A DNA stretch of 64,000 nucleotides from Juglans regia (GCF_001411555.2 NC_049903.1:15977234-16041233), one strand, 5' to 3'; shown: positions 11,390 to 24,000, numbered from the stretch's first letter. Program-made: numbers and translations. The notes: generated by a model from the sequence alone, not told the origin.

Positions 11390-12250
11390 AAGAAATTCAG
11401 CACTACAATAGAGGTACGCCAAAATTCATTCAAAGCAATTTCACCAAACGAATGGGAGAAGGTTTGTGATATGTTTGAAAATCTTGTTTATCAGGTAATT
11501 TTGTTGCTACCTTTTTTTAATAGTATATGATAGATGTATTAAACATACTAATATTTTTTTTAGTAGCGGAATACTATAAACAAAACAAATAGATCAAATT
11601 TAAAGATAAACCATCATGGGGGTTTTCAATCTTTTCATTGTTTGTCTAACAAAATGTAAGTTATTTTAATCCCCTTTAAATATTAACATATAATATACTT
11701 TTCTTATTTAAGTTCTAATATAAATTTTTCTTTTACAGAAAAAAGAAAATCCCGCTGACTATGATCTGATCCAATTGTATGCTAAAGTACATAAAAATCG
11801 TGATGGTGTTTGGACCAATCCTGAAGCAGAGACAAATTATGTAAATTTAAGTTTATTTAATTCAATTGTCTCATAATATTTTTGTTACTTATACTAACTT
11901 TAATGTTTTTGTTTTTGTAAGACAAGATGATATCTCTTAAGGAAACTGTTGTGGATCCATCTGATGCATCATCTGTCAACGATGCTCAAATCCTTTCTCA
12001 AGTTTTTGGATCACATTATGGATATTTGAGGCGCTTAGTACGTTGCGTGAAACCATCCTTAATATCATCATCCTCTTCTCGAGCCAGATCGAATGACGAC
12101 AAGACTAAAGAATTTGAGGAAGCAACACTTGAGATAGAACGATTGAGGTCCAATTTAAAAGAGGTGTTGACCCGATTAGATCAAGTAGCGGATCTTGAGG
12201 TGAGATTAGAAGAGAGGATGCAATTGAATAATCAAAAAATTTTTGAATAG
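11390..12250 (+). pseudogene. tnpA-like (Ptta/En/Spm family) remnant of CACTA A
   Basis: The last exons of a gene homologous to the six-exon tnpA of element C. Visible parts are the end of exon 3 (WEKVCDMFENLVYQ, then GTAATT at about 11494), exon 4 (INKTNRSNLKINHHGG), exon 5 (PADYDLIQLYAKVHKNRDG) and exon 6 from about 11922. Exon 6 contains DAQILSQVFGSHYGYLRRLVRCVKP in two parts and a coiled-coil tail. Exons 1, 2 and most of 3 are missing, along with all of tnpD. Exon joints still have GT/AG signals. TnpA proteins bind subterminal repeats and assist transposition. Confidence 0.75.
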
Positions 12251-12419
12251 TTTCACTCATTGATGTCCCAAAGCTCCATGCCACCACCATAATCTTAAAA
12301 TTTAATTTTTCTTTAATTGTAGTTATATTATGATGTTCCAAAATATTTGAACAATTGATGTTTGAATTAAAAATTGTGTAATATTAGTATGGTATTTTTA
12401 ATTAAATTATGATCTGTAT

Positions 12420-12780
12420 GATTAATACCGTTTGAAGGGTAAATAACCAGTTCGAACGGTAAATTACCATTTATAACTCCAATCGAACAAAAACAGACCA
12501 TTCAAACGACAACAGAGAAATACAGACATTCGAATAATATTAATATACAAAATCCCGTTCGAACAGATATAATTCCGAAAAATAAAATTTCTTTCCGAAC
12601 ACAAGTCATTTGAAAAATTTATTAGTTCGAGCTCATAAAATCTATTTGACCACTCCATTCGTTCAAACATGATCAAATATGGTCATTAGTTCGAATGAAT
12701 ATTTCATATTGTTCGAATGGACGTGTCGGTTCGAATGGAGAAATATTTCATTCGAACAATGAATTGAGACAAAATCGGTT
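12420..12780. repeat. Right subterminal TTCGAA repeat cluster of CACTA A
   Basis: Sites such as CAGTTCGAACGG, CCCGTTCGAACAG, GGTTCGAATGG and CATTCGAACAA recur every few tens of bases up to near the right end. Many show CG to TG or CA changes compared with the perfect palindrome. Confidence 0.7.
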
Positions 12781-13005
12781 CGTCTAAAAAAAAGTTTCGT
12801 TCAAATGGTTTCGATTGGTCCACACAATTTCGTCTATAAAAATGATTTTTTTAGACCAAATTTGATTTTCATCTCCAAAAAATTTTTGAGACGGTCTTTC
12901 CAAGACAAAATAGAGAATTTTTTCATCTCTAAATATAATTTGGGACGAAATTTGGGGTTTCTAAGACAAAATTTTTTGTCTAAAAGAACCCAATCTCTTG
13001 TAGTT

Positions 13006-13244
13006 AGGAAAATGATAAGGTTAATGCTACAGTCACCATTCTCCCTTCTTGTGTTTACTTCCTGCTTGACGTGTCATGCTTCTTTCTTTCTTTTTTTTCC
13101 TTTTTGCTTCTTTTTTTTTCTTCCCACGTTGTCTTCCCCATTTCATTTCATTTTCACCATTCCACTTCGACTCTCTGCATTTGTTTTTCTTTGGTTTTTG
13201 CTTCCCATTTCATCTTCCCCACCAACCCATTACAGATTCGCTCT
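13006..13244. other. Host flank between CACTA A and solo LTR 2
   Basis: Non-coding, pyrimidine-rich. AAAATGATAA just after the CACTA end is also found near 62438 in the paralogous flank of the other BBE-like gene. The open frame running from 12805 across the CACTA end into this region is not credible. Confidence 0.5.
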
Positions 13245-16165
13245 TGTAACGCTCCGTTCCCGGAGGTCCGGAGAGTTAACTCTTAATACTTTTAATATCA
13301 ACTTCAATAACACAACTATAAAATCTAGAACAACTCTATAAAATATTAATCCATTTAATCAACCCAAATATCTATGTTCTTTCATGGGGACAACAAATAA
13401 ATTCTCAATAACATAAATTAAAAACTCTCCAAAGACTCGAAAATATCCTTAACTCATCTAATCACAATACCCGAAAAATAAATCAGCTTACTAACTACGG
13501 CTCTTGAATAAGCACTTGTACTATCAGACACTTATTCCACTATGATCATCACACCTTGCTAAAACTTTCTACTCTTGCTCTCCAGCTGAACCATCAAAAT
13601 TATCTGACAAATATATGGAGATAAGGGGGTGAGTTATCAACAACTCAATAAGCAGAAGACATATACTAGTGTGTAAACATGAGCATTTATAGAGTTCAAA
13701 ATGCATAACAAAATATTTTCTTTCAGAATGCAGAATCAAAATATTGTTTTCAGAATGCAGCATCAGAGCATGTTATCAAAAATATCAGAGCGAAAGTTCG
13801 AAAATATTCATAATCAAAATCCCTTTGGCATAGCATAAACTGAAACATGACATCTTATCTTATTATATCAGAACAAATACCATGTCCAACCCCCGTGGTA
13901 GGATTGTGCAAACCCCGGTAGCTAACCGAGCAGAAACATAATGTGAATCTTCCCCTTATTGATTCTTGGAGCCCCGAGTGTGCACATAGGAAAGACCACG
14001 CAGAAAACCACTTTGTTTCCAAGGTGGGTGCTCCAGAAACAGAAAAGTTGGTACCAACCCGAATAGAGGCCAAAGTTTTACACCCGTGGTGAGGTCAGAA
14101 CGGAACAGAAACAGAAACAGAATGTTATGCCAAAGGTTTTCAGAAATCACATAAGATCATATCAGAGTACAGAAAATCTTCAGAACAAAACAAAATCATA
14201 TCACAACATAATTTATGCTCAAAATTTCATATTCGCTCTCTTTTTTAAAGTTCAGAAACAGAATGTTAAAAACAAGCTCATGTCTACATTAATCATGACA
14301 GAAAATAATTTCTTCTTAAACAGAATCTCATGAGTAATGCATAACAAATAACTGAGGTAGTTCAAATTTCTTTTCATAATCAAATATGTATATTTTCAAA
14401 AAATAATCTCAGCTCATTTTATTTTAATGCAAAGTCTAGTATAAGAACTCCGCTTACCTGGACTTCTTAGATTTTTCAGAATTTTCCTCAAAAATGTCCA
14501 ACAATAATTAATCGTCACCTACAAAATAATCACATAATTCTTGTAAATTTTCAATTAATCTCATATTTCGATATTCAATCATACGCTTCTAAAATAACCT
14601 ATTAAATTCCTCAAAACCTAAAATTTCAAATCATCACTTTCTAAAATCATCATTGTTGATTTAATAACTATGACAAAAAACATTTAAAAGTCAGACCTAT
14701 TTATTATCGAAAATCAATTATAAAGTTTAATACTGGATAATATAATTAAACCAAAAATGTTTTTAAAATAAACTATAACTATTTTTTTAAATAGACTAAA
14801 TCATATCTAAAGTGTAAAAACAACATTACTCCAATATTGTTTACTCTTAAAATAAATCTATACTTAATAACATGTGAAAATACTTAAGTGATTTGTTGTG
14901 ATCATAATTAAAAATGTTAAAAGAAAATTTCAGACTTACTGTAAAAATAATATACTACTATTAGTACAATTTGGAAATCCTATTTATTTTCTGCAAAAAT
15001 TTCTTATACCACCCGCATAAACCACGTAAAAATAGACTTAATATAACCAAAAATTTCAACTTGAACCCATTCAATAATAAGGGTAAAATTGTAATTCCAT
15101 ATTCAAATACAATGCAAAAATCTAAGTTTACATAGACTATACAGGAAACGCATTCATGCAGTCTCGGTGCAACTATCGACAAGAACAGGGGCGCGAGGTA
15201 CTCACCACGAAGGGTGGAGCTGTGCGCGACACGATGAAGAAGGTCACAGTGGTGAGGCACTGAGAGAGAGAGATAAGTGAGAGAGGGAAACATGATGCGA
15301 GAGTATGGCATGCGAAAGGGGAGAGAGCTCACCGAGGGACAGTGAGAAGGCGTGTGACTGGTCGGGAGCTACGTGCGGTGGTTTCCGTCATGTAACATGG
15401 CTGAAAAATAGAGGGGCACAAGAAGAGGGAGAGGCTGGCGGAGGAGCTCAGTGGAACGGCTTGAGCAAGGACTGCTCTGTTTTTTAGACCCAAAACAGAG
15501 GAGTTTCGGATCACTCCGAAGATGGTTGTTCTCGGCACCCTGGTAGTGGTGCAGCGGTGTAAGGCGGAGGAGCTGGACTACCAGTGATGGTCAAGTGGAG
15601 GTGACACACATCGAGGTGGAGTTGCGATCCGTGGAGATGCAATGCATGCACGGTTGCGTCGATTTTTGTATGGAGGGCAGCGTGAAATCTGGTCGGTGCA
15701 TGGTGGAGATGGGTTGGTTGATCAGAGGCTTATGAGGGGGGTGCACTGGTGGTGACAGTATGGACGACGGAGGGCTGGCTTACGTGGGATGACTCTCGAT
15801 ATGGGAGTGCATGAGACCGAGGGGATGGAGGCTGGGCTTGCGATTCTAAGGTGGTGCGGCGGCTAGTGTTTGGGTAGTAGTTTTAATAGCATGGAATAAC
15901 ATATGCGTCTATAAATATATGTGAGGTGAAACCCTAGAGAGACGAGAGAGACGTGTGTGTGGATGAAAGGTTGTATTGTGTGTGTGCATGGAGTGGACGA
16001 AAGGAAGACTTGCGGGTGAAAAATAAATATAAACGGAAAGAAAAAATAAATAAACGTGCAGGAAAAGAAAATAAAATTAACATGTGAAGAAAATAAAATA
16101 AAATAAAATGAACTAAAAATAAAAAAATAAAAAAAAATTGAGCTTGATTGGGTCCGGGTGTTACA
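13245..16165 (-). mobile_element. Solo LTR 2 (reverse orientation, same family as solo LTR 1)
   Basis: Starts TGTAACGCTCC and ends GGTCCGGGTGTTACA, flanked by a perfect 5-bp duplication GCTCT (13240-13244 and 16166-16170). Read on the minus strand it starts TGTAACACCCGGACCC, like solo LTR 1. The block at 13855-14150 is the reverse complement of the block at 8749-9060. No gag or pol is present, so it is a solo LTR. The GA-rich 15240-15360 region with CT-rich complement is the same compositional zone as 6200-6330 and 7560-7700 in LTR 1. Confidence 0.85.
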
Positions 16166-16533
16166 GCTCTCCTCTAATTTCATCTCTCTGCATTTTTTTC
16201 CAGTACAAGGCCTAATCGATTGAAGCACAATGATTTCTTAATAACAGAATAATATTTTAATAATTTGAAATTAAAAACCTTGTTTCTGTTATGCTCCAGC
16301 ATTTTGTCAGCAATTTTGCAAGAATCCTGAAAATTTTACTTACTACATACAAATCGAAGGCATGCTGCAGTTGGTGTTGCTGGATGCAGGAGAAATGTGT
16401 TTGAGATGCCTACGTGTCGTGATTCCATTGGCTAGTGTGAAAATGGATTTTAAACCCATCTGGATGGGAGCTTTTCTCAAAAAATAAATAGGAGAAAGTC
16501 AACTCAAAGCATTTTTACAAATTACTTATATAT
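16166..16533. other. Host flank between solo LTRs 2 and 3
   Basis: Non-coding. The end of this interval (AAATAAATAGGAGAAAGTCA then CTCAAAGCATTTTTAC) has a nearly identical counterpart at about 62782-62819, again directly before an LTR-like end. It therefore belongs to the duplicated upstream segment of the BBE-like genes. Confidence 0.6.
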
Positions 16534-19258
16534 TGTAACACCCCGTTCCCGAAAAGACATTTTAGAATTTCCGAGGAGCTAGTGTGCTACTACTAAACTT
16601 AAATATAAAAACTTTTCCTTTTTTTTAACAACGTGTCAGATACGAAAGAATTCCATAAAATAACAAACTTCAATAAATACTGAAAATCCAAAATAAAGTC
16701 TGCGGAAGCATTTATTAAAAATACAGAAGTCTTATGTGCTTATCAAAATAATTTATTTAAACTTTAAACCATAGAATTAGTCATAGCAAAATCTGTCTAG
16801 GCCTTAGCCTTGCCTCCCGGAGTCAAGTCCTGTCCTGCAGTCTCATCTTCATAAATGTCATCACCTGGGGTTTTAAAAACATGAAAACAAACTAAAATGA
16901 GTCGAATACTCAATAAGCAACACATCATACAGTAAACATAATAAACATAAGGTTTCTTGAAAAGCGTGCATATTCATAAATACATTCATAAATAACATGA
17001 GCATGAACATTAACTTATCTTTCATTTATCATAGGCCGTTACCCACTGTTGACCCCCGTGAGTTAGGGTTAGCGAATCTAAATAGATTCCGATTCCGCCC
17101 GTGGCCGCGGGTTGTGGAATCCATACATAAGGAGGACAATACTGGGTGCACTACCAGCATGCACAACCTGGCAATGCAATATGTCCATAACATAGGTATC
17201 GTTTTCATATCATAACATAGGCCGTTACATATCTTATCAAAATCATACTTGCATACTGGTCATTTCGTAGATTTCAACAGAAATCGCAAACATACTTGTC
17301 ATATCGTATCATAGATTTCAAATGAAATCACATTCTTTCATAATATCATAATACATGTTTCCTCACATAAATTCATGACTTTTCATAGAAAATTTTATGA
17401 AATAACTCTCACATAAAATCATGCATTCCATAAATAATTTTATGAATAATCTTTCACATAAAATCATGCATTTAATAAATAATTTCATGAATAATCTTTC
17501 TCATAAAATCATGTATGACTTCCCATAATTATTTTAATGCATAAATTATCACATAAGATCATCAATATTCATAAACTTCCACATAAAATCATGACTTTTA
17601 ATCATGTCTTGGGTATGTAAAAAGGAGCTTCCAATGAAGGGCATACATGCATAATATCATTTATAATAAAAATAAACAGTTTACCGTACGTACGTGTAAG
17701 AATATGATCATGCTACTTACCTCGTAGGGCTAATCCAATATTTCCGGGCGCGACTGATTTCCTATAAGATAGACACGTAGCTTACGTAAATTTCTACTTA
17801 AAGACATACCTCTTAATTAAACTAGAAATTCCAACTTAATCTATATTTTTCATTAACTTTGGTCTTTCAAACTCTAAAATCACATTGACTCCATAATATT
17901 GACATCAATTCTGTATATCTAGAGTTTATATGTCCCACTTAAAATACAACTCTATCACCATGATACAAATCTAATTAACCTCAAGCCCAGCCCACAGCTA
18001 AGTCAAATCCAATTTAAAGATACAAGTCCATTTAAGCATTATTATAATCTGAAATAGTTGTAAATTCTAGCCCATAAAGATATTACCACATGAGCCCAAA
18101 CAAAAGAATAAGCCCATCCCACCCTCCTACGGGCCTAAGGCCCACGGCCCATCAGGAACTAAGGTTCCTTCTAGAACCCGAAATCACGGCACATCAGAAA
18201 ACAAGAAAAAAGTAAAAAACAACAGAGTTTGAGAGAGAGAGAGAGAGAGATGGGTCTGCGATGGAGGAGCTCACCGAGGGAGGAGCTGCATGGCACGGCA
18301 GTTCAGGCGGCTGGGAACCAAAGCGACGCAACTGGGTTCCTTTGGGCTGGTTAGTGCGACGCCGAGAGAGAGGATGAGTGAGAGAGAACGGAGATAGATT
18401 TTAGAGAGAGAGAATTCTGCTAAACCGAAAACAATCGAGAGAGAGTGGAGGCTAGCGATGGTCGTGGGCTTACCGGAAGGGAGTGGGCTCGATGGGGTTC
18501 GGCTGGTCGGTACTTTCTGTGCCATGGGAGAGGTGGTTCGGTGTCTCTTACGGTGGCTACCGTGGAAAAGGTGACTGCATGCTCTGTTTCGGACGTGCAA
18601 AAACAGAGGTGCGTCCGTGGCTGCTACGGCGTGTATTGGCGGCTGAGGGTGGTCCGATGTAGTCTATGGTGGCCGGTGGTGGTGTCGGCGTGTTCTGGGT
18701 AGGTAGCGTGGAGTCGCTGCCGTGTGGGTTCGAAGCTGGGATACTTTGTGGTTCTCGGTGCAACTAGCCAGTGTGTGGACGAACTATGGGGAGGAGGTTT
18801 GTGAAAGATGCTCTGTGTGCGTGAGTGTATAAATAAACACAGTGTCGTGCAAGCGGAGGAAAAGGATGGAGCCGTGCATGCATAGGTTTGATGCGTGAGA
18901 GGAGGATTCACGGTGGAGAACTTGCGGCTTGCCAATTCTTTGGTGAGTGTAACGTGCGTATGAATATATGTTTGAGAACCTAGAAGAAAACCCTAGATAA
19001 AAAAAATAAAGGAAGAGGCGTGCATGTGCATGTGCATGTGGGTGGATAAGGTTTGGTGCGTGTTTCAAATTCAAAGAAGAAAAAAAATCCGGTAGAGAGG
19101 AGTGTATTATAAAGAGGATTCATGGGTTTGGAGGGAAAATAATAATAATAATGGAGATTTAACTCTAGGTTTATAAAAAAAATCATCTGATAATTTGCTT
19201 TAACTCATAAAAAATTTTATCTGTAATTTTATTTCTAAATACAAGATCGGGCCGTTAC

Positions 19259-19259
<1 letters not shown>
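16534..19259 (-). mobile_element. Solo LTR 3 (related family, reverse orientation)
   Basis: Starts TGTAACACCCCGTTCCCG and ends GATCGGGCCGTTACA, flanked by TATAT on both sides (16529-16533 and 19260-19264). That duplication is less telling because it lies in a TA run. The interior has GA repeats at 18225-18250 and 18370-18445 and no coding region. Most of it does not match solo LTRs 1 and 2 by eye, so it is a related but distinct family. The many short open frames between 18271 and 19186 are not genes. Confidence 0.75.
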
Positions 19260-19289
<30 letters not shown>

Positions 19290-19369
19290 AGAAGGAAAAT
19301 TCTATACACCACACTACCATCTCACTTTTATCCCACTAAGTAAGGTGTGACATACACTACAACACAATT

Positions 19370-19470
19370 GCTTTTTAGTGACGGTTGGAAAATTGTGACA
19401 GTCCATAGACCGTCACTAAAAGGCATTTTCTGTGACAGTTTCTGGAAACCGTCACTAAAGATAGAATGAG
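19370..19470. repeat. Terminal hairpin repeats of CACTA B (left)
   Basis: TTTTTAGTGACGGTTGGAAA followed by GACCGTCACTAAAAG, then CTGTGACAGTTTCTGG and AACCGTCACTAAAG. These successive inverted repeats can fold into hairpins. The right end (27495-27725) has the same repeat types. Confidence 0.75.
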
Positions 19471-19499
19471 ATTTTTTTACGTTCCAACGTATGGGAGAT

Positions 19500-19630
19500 A
19501 TACGTTCGAACGTCACATATATGTTCGAACGTTATGTCTGTTTACGTTTGAACATAAAATGTTTTGGCGCAACCATTCGCACGTTATTAATTAACGTTCG
19601 AACGTTAAGTAATAACGTTCGAACGTTCAT
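19500..19630. repeat. Left CGTTCGAACG cluster of CACTA B
   Basis: Perfect 10-bp palindromes CGTTCGAACG lie at 19503-19512, 19595-19604 and 19616-19625. The last two start 21 bases apart, about two helical turns, which would place them on the same DNA face. Confidence 0.85.
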
Positions 19631-19929
19631 TGTAAATTTAAATTAAATGACTTTAATTTAAAAATTATGTGGTTTTTATTGTGTATAATTTGTGAACAAG
19701 TCTAAAAAGTTCAATTGTATATATTTATATATACACAATTTGTAATATATAAATATATATTTATGTTTATATATATTTGAAATGCAGTGATTTAGTATTA
19801 AAGTTGAAAAATATAACATCAAAGAAGATCAAAAATTGAAATTAACAAACGATAGAAATATTCAATAATATTTTTCATTACAAATATTAAAAATAAAATA
19901 CAAGATTTAATAAAATGTAGTAAACGACA

Positions 19930-21113
19930 GTCAGATGATAACGTTATCCACAAAAGTCGAACTCCGTACCTCCTCAGTCAAGGTATCAACCTTGTCGTTG
20001 AGGATAGTTACACGATGGGTGAGTTCGGCAACAGACGCCTATATAGCCTCGAGCGATCGATCGATCTTATGATCGATATGTGCAGTCAGCTGTGAGATGA
20101 CCGCATCAACCCAAGCAGGCCGCACATCTCCTGCAGATGTGCTCGACGTATGCTGACTACTACTCACGACATGACTTGGCTCAGGCTGCGTCGGAGGAAC
20201 TAGATCCTCTACAAGGGGTGGCTGACGTCCCCTCACCTGTCCAATGCTACGTTGATGCGTGGTCATGTCGAGGGGACTCATCTAATCTTTGACCCGCTCC
20301 TCTGGCTGGGTCGGCACTCCCCGTGCAAGTAATAGTCGGCTGATTAGGACACCGTATGGGAGATTATCCGTGGAGACAATGCTCGCCTCGTAACGGATCC
20401 TCTCAAAGATGTGCAGTGGAAAATCTATAGGATTTCCACGTGCCACTCGTATAAAAAATTGTGCCCGAAGCCGACTAAATGTGGTTTTATGAGCCACGGG
20501 ATCGACATTTGTTGCAACAATAAGGTGCAACATGCAGAAGAAATGCAGTAGATGGTTCTGGTTGAAGGTGTTCTTCCGCTCGATCTGCATGCGGTCCCTC
20601 CTAGTGAGGATGTAGAAATCCTCGTCTCGGTCATGATCCCGAGCCTCGACGCCAGTATCCTCAGCCTCTAACTGGCCTGCATCTCTGGCTGATGCTGGCT
20701 CAAATGCCTGGCCAGTAGATGATGTAGAAGTGCCTACATCCTCACGGGGTGTTGAGTGTGCAAATGTCTCAACTCCTCAACGAATTCCAAGGTGCTCGCC
20801 GATGACATCTGGTGATACCTCAATGGAAACACCGTGTACAGTCACGGTGTGAGAGGATGCATCCTGAGGCATGTCACACATCCCCATATAAAATTCTTGA
20901 ACCATTGAGGGGTACACCTTCCCCCTCAATGTGCAAATATTTCCCCAGCCTCTACTGAGGAAAACATCTCTCAGGTTCGTCTGCTGCCAACAGAGTTCGT
21001 CGAACTCATTAATCAGGACCTCTCGCTCTACCATAACAGCACGAGCTCCGATACGGGCAGTGTCCGACGTGGCTCCTTCCCTCCCTCATTTCCAAGTATG
21101 CAGTGGAAGAGCC
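19930..21113 (-). pseudogene. ORF3 (putative plant transposon protein-like) pseudogene of CACTA B
   Basis: One continuous minus-strand frame from about 21113 to 19930, homologous to ORF3 of C, interrupted by several nonsense codons (at about 21084, 20777, 20282 and 20039) but no frameshift that I can see. Recognisable parts, N to C, are WQQTNLRDVFLSRGWGNI, VHGVSIEVSPDVIGEHLGI, NQNHLLHFFCMLHLIVATNV, FFIRVARGNPIDFPLHIFER, LPYGVLISRLLLARGV, a Pro/Ser-rich linker, and a coiled-coil tail (VISQLTAHIDHKIDRSLEAI). The first two segments resemble the plant transposon protein domain I know as Transposase_32. Function unknown. Confidence 0.78.
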
Positions 21114-21189
21114 ATATCCTGACAATAGAAAAGGAAAAAAAATTATTAACATTAATGCATTTTTTTGTATTAATTTGAAGCTGCTCTGC

Positions 21190-21670
21190 ATTCACGTTCG
21201 AATGTTAAAGATAAACGTTCGAACGTTAGTTTATACGTTCGCACGTAAAATAATGTAAATAAATTGATGTTCGAATGTAAAACATATACGTTCGAATGTA
21301 AAACATAGACGTTCGAACATAAATAGTAAATAAATATTGGCTGACATATTTGTTTTACGTGTGAACGTAAATACGAACATACGAACGTCGAAGCATGAAT
21401 AACGTAGAAAATCACTACGTTCGGAGGTTATAATTAAACGTCCGACCGTATGTGATTTACGTTCGAAAGTAAAATATTCACGTTTGAACGTATGTCGTTT
21501 AATAATATTTAAAAAGTAATTCCTGACGTATACATTAAACGTTTATGAAAATTGATGAATAAAATGTCCGAATGTAAGAAGGTTACATTCGAACGTAGAA
21601 GTCGTAACGGCTCTGTAATTTAAACGTCGTATGTTCGAACGTCTTGGTGAAACGTTCGAACGTTACGATG
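21190..21670. repeat. CGTTCGAACG cluster upstream of ORF3 in CACTA B
   Basis: More than a dozen palindrome copies, perfect and worn, in roughly 20-50 base steps (e.g. AAACGTTCGAACGTTAG near 21211 and AACGTTCGAACGTTACG near 21652). It lies directly upstream of ORF3. Confidence 0.8.
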
Positions 21671-21675
21671 CAGAA

Positions 21676-21689
21676 CTGAGTCGACTCAG
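21676..21689. promoter_or_regulatory. 14-bp palindrome CTGAGTCGACTCAG upstream of ORF3 (CACTA B)
   Basis: A perfect palindrome whose halves resemble bZIP/GCN4-type TGAGTC sites. It occurs about 560 bases upstream of the ORF3 start. Slightly worn copies lie in the same relative place in elements A (9533-9546) and C (60137-60150). Confidence 0.6.
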
Positions 21690-22441
21690 CCATTATTGAA
21701 ATCTCAAAAATTTCTCTACAAGGTTCTAAATGCCGAAATGTCACATTATTGAAATGAAGTATACACTTCAAGAAACATTTCTACGGTGACTATTCGGCCA
21801 ATGGCTGGCCGTGGTGGCCGGAAAATGGAGTTGAATATCCGGCCACCACTTATCCGATTTTAAACAAAACTAAATCCAAATCTCAAGAAAATACATGTTA
21901 TTTGAATAAAAGATGAATGCCTACCTTTTTGTGACGGTTGTGGCGAAGTTGACGGCGGCAGTGACGGAGGCGTGGCTGAGTGCAATGTAACGGATGATAA
22001 TTACGTTTTGGAAATGTCGTTTTGACGTTCGGTTTTGGCCTTATATACACAGAACGTTCGAACGTAATAATAATTACGTTCGAACGTTTGTCAATTTAAT
22101 TTCAAAAATAATATCTATAATATATTATATTATAAATGTTTATGTTATATATTAAGATGTTATATAATATTATTGACAATTAAGCCAAATTGGTTTGATG
22201 TTTGTGAGTACTTGTTATATTTTTAAAGTTTAGCAATATGTTTATACGTGTTGTTGTGATTTTATGCTTACTCTTGAAATAATTGTGATTATTGTTTGTA
22301 AATTTTGTGAATAGTTTATGAGTTTATGGTGTTTATTGATTAATTAATATGTGTATAAATATTGTTGTAAGAATATTGTGAATATTCTGTGATATGGATT
22401 TAATATATTTAATACATAAATATTTTTTATTATATACATTT

Positions 22442-23400
22442 ATGTTCTCATTTAAAGTATTATGCTATCATACTATACAATGTAGTATATAGTTATAGAT
22501 ATATACAATGTAGTATATATATTATATTATAAGTTAGTATATAATAAAGAATTTAATACATGTTTCAATTTAATGTATGGACCATTTGATTTATATATAT
22601 ATGGTATAGTTTATATATTATATACACTTATGTTCTCATTTAAAGTATTATGCTATCATACTATACAATGTAGTATATAGTTATAGATATATACAATGTA
22701 ATATATATATTATATTATAAGTTAGTATATAAGTTAGAATTTAATAAGTAACAATTTAATATATATCCTTAATATTTATATATGGTATAGTTTATATATT
22801 ATATGCATTTATGTTCTCATTTAAAGTATTATACTATCATACTATACAATGTAGTATAGAGTTATAGATATATACAATGTAGTATATATATTATATTATA
22901 AGTTAGTATATAATAAAGAATTTAATACATGTTTCAATTTAATATATGGACCATTTGATTTATATATATATGGTATAGTTTATATATTATATACACTTAT
23001 GTTCTCATTTAAAGTATTATGCTATCATACTATACAATGTGGTATATAGTTATAGATATATACAATGTAGTATATATATTATATTAAAAGTTAGTATATA
23101 ATAAAGAATTTAATAAGTAAAAATTTAATATATATCCTTAAGATTTATATATATGGTATAGTTTATATATTATATACACTTATGTTCTCATTTAAAGTAT
23201 TATGCTAGCATACTATACAATATAGTATAGAGTTATAGATATATACAATGTAATATATATATTATATTATAAGTTAGAATATAAGTTAGAATTTAATAAG
23301 TAACAATTTAATATATATCCTTAAGATTTATATATATATGGTATAGTTTATATATTATATACATGATTTATGTTCTCATTTAATAAGTATAGTAGGAATA
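22442..23400. repeat. Tandem repeat of 181-188 bp units in CACTA B
   Basis: The marker ATGTTCTCATTTAA recurs at 22442, 22630, 22811, 22999, 23182 and 23370, giving spacings of 188, 181, 188, 183 and 188. Two unit types differ near their ends (ATGGACCATTTGATT in the first and third, TATATCCTTAAKATTT in the second, fourth and fifth). The array therefore looks partly alternating. It is very AT-rich and non-coding. Confidence 0.9.
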
Positions 23401-23860
23401 GTACGTTCGAACCTTTCAAATTAACGTTCGAACGTTAAACTAAGAGGCGGGAAATTTTCCGCTTGATTAAGGTATCTGTGTGATTATTCAGACGTTCAGA
23501 CGTTTATATTATACGTTCGAACGTTATTTGATGAAAATCACCAGAAAATTATGTACATCCGAACGCCAAATCTGTTAACGTCCGAACGTTAGTTAAATTA
23601 GTGCGGGAAATTTCCCGCTCAAAGATGTTCGAACGTTCATCTGAAAATCTACAAACGTTTGAACGGAAAATTGTGATACATTCGAACATATATGAGGAAA
23701 GTGCGGGAACTTTCCTGCTAGATTTTATGTTACATCAGAAGAAGGTTACGTTCGAACGTGTATTGTAAACATCCGAACGTTCTGGGCGGGAAAATTTTAG
23801 AATATAACGTTCGGACGTACAACTTAAACGTTCGAACATGTGAACTTATATATTAGAACT
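23400..23860. repeat. CGTTCGAACG cluster upstream of the tnp leader in CACTA B
   Basis: Sites such as TACGTTCGAACC, TTAACGTTCGAACGTTAAA and TACGTTCGGACGTAC recur every 20-60 bases. They are interspersed with three GCGGGAAATTTTCCGC-like inverted repeats. This cluster lies just before the leader of the tnp genes. Confidence 0.75.
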
Positions 23861-23960
23861 TAATCAGTACGCGCATGGGAGAAACGGATCATTTCTTCTT
23901 CTCCCGTGCGCGCAACAGAGAGTGAGAGGGTTAGAAGTTGCTTACGGCCCGAGGCTCTGC

Positions 23961-24000
<40 letters not shown>

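Larger units (their letters stand above)
3048..13005 (+). mobile_element. CACTA (En/Spm) DNA transposon A, degenerate, with nested solo LTR
   Basis: The left end reads CACTACAAGAGATTTGATG and the right end is its near inverted copy (AATCTCTTGTAGT), with the last base T instead of G. The expected 3-bp duplication is not seen: AAC lies on the left, AGG on the right. Comparison with the paralogous flank near 62400-62440 suggests a small loss at the right edge. Inside are a broken ORF3 (minus strand), a broken tnpA tail (plus strand) and many CGTTCGAACG-type repeats. The tnpD transposase core is missing. A 4.36-kb solo LTR (5174-9528) is inserted, so the element itself was about 5.6 kb. Orientation and gene order match elements B and C. 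Confidence 0.85.

Noticed and set aside
12805..13341. 178-codon frame
   Set aside because: It crosses the right end of CACTA A and continues into solo LTR 2, so it cannot be one ancestral gene.
18271..19186. Several overlapping open frames of 60-109 codons
   Set aside because: They lie within solo LTR 3, are low-complexity (Thr/Pro/His- or Ser-rich), and have no domain resemblance.
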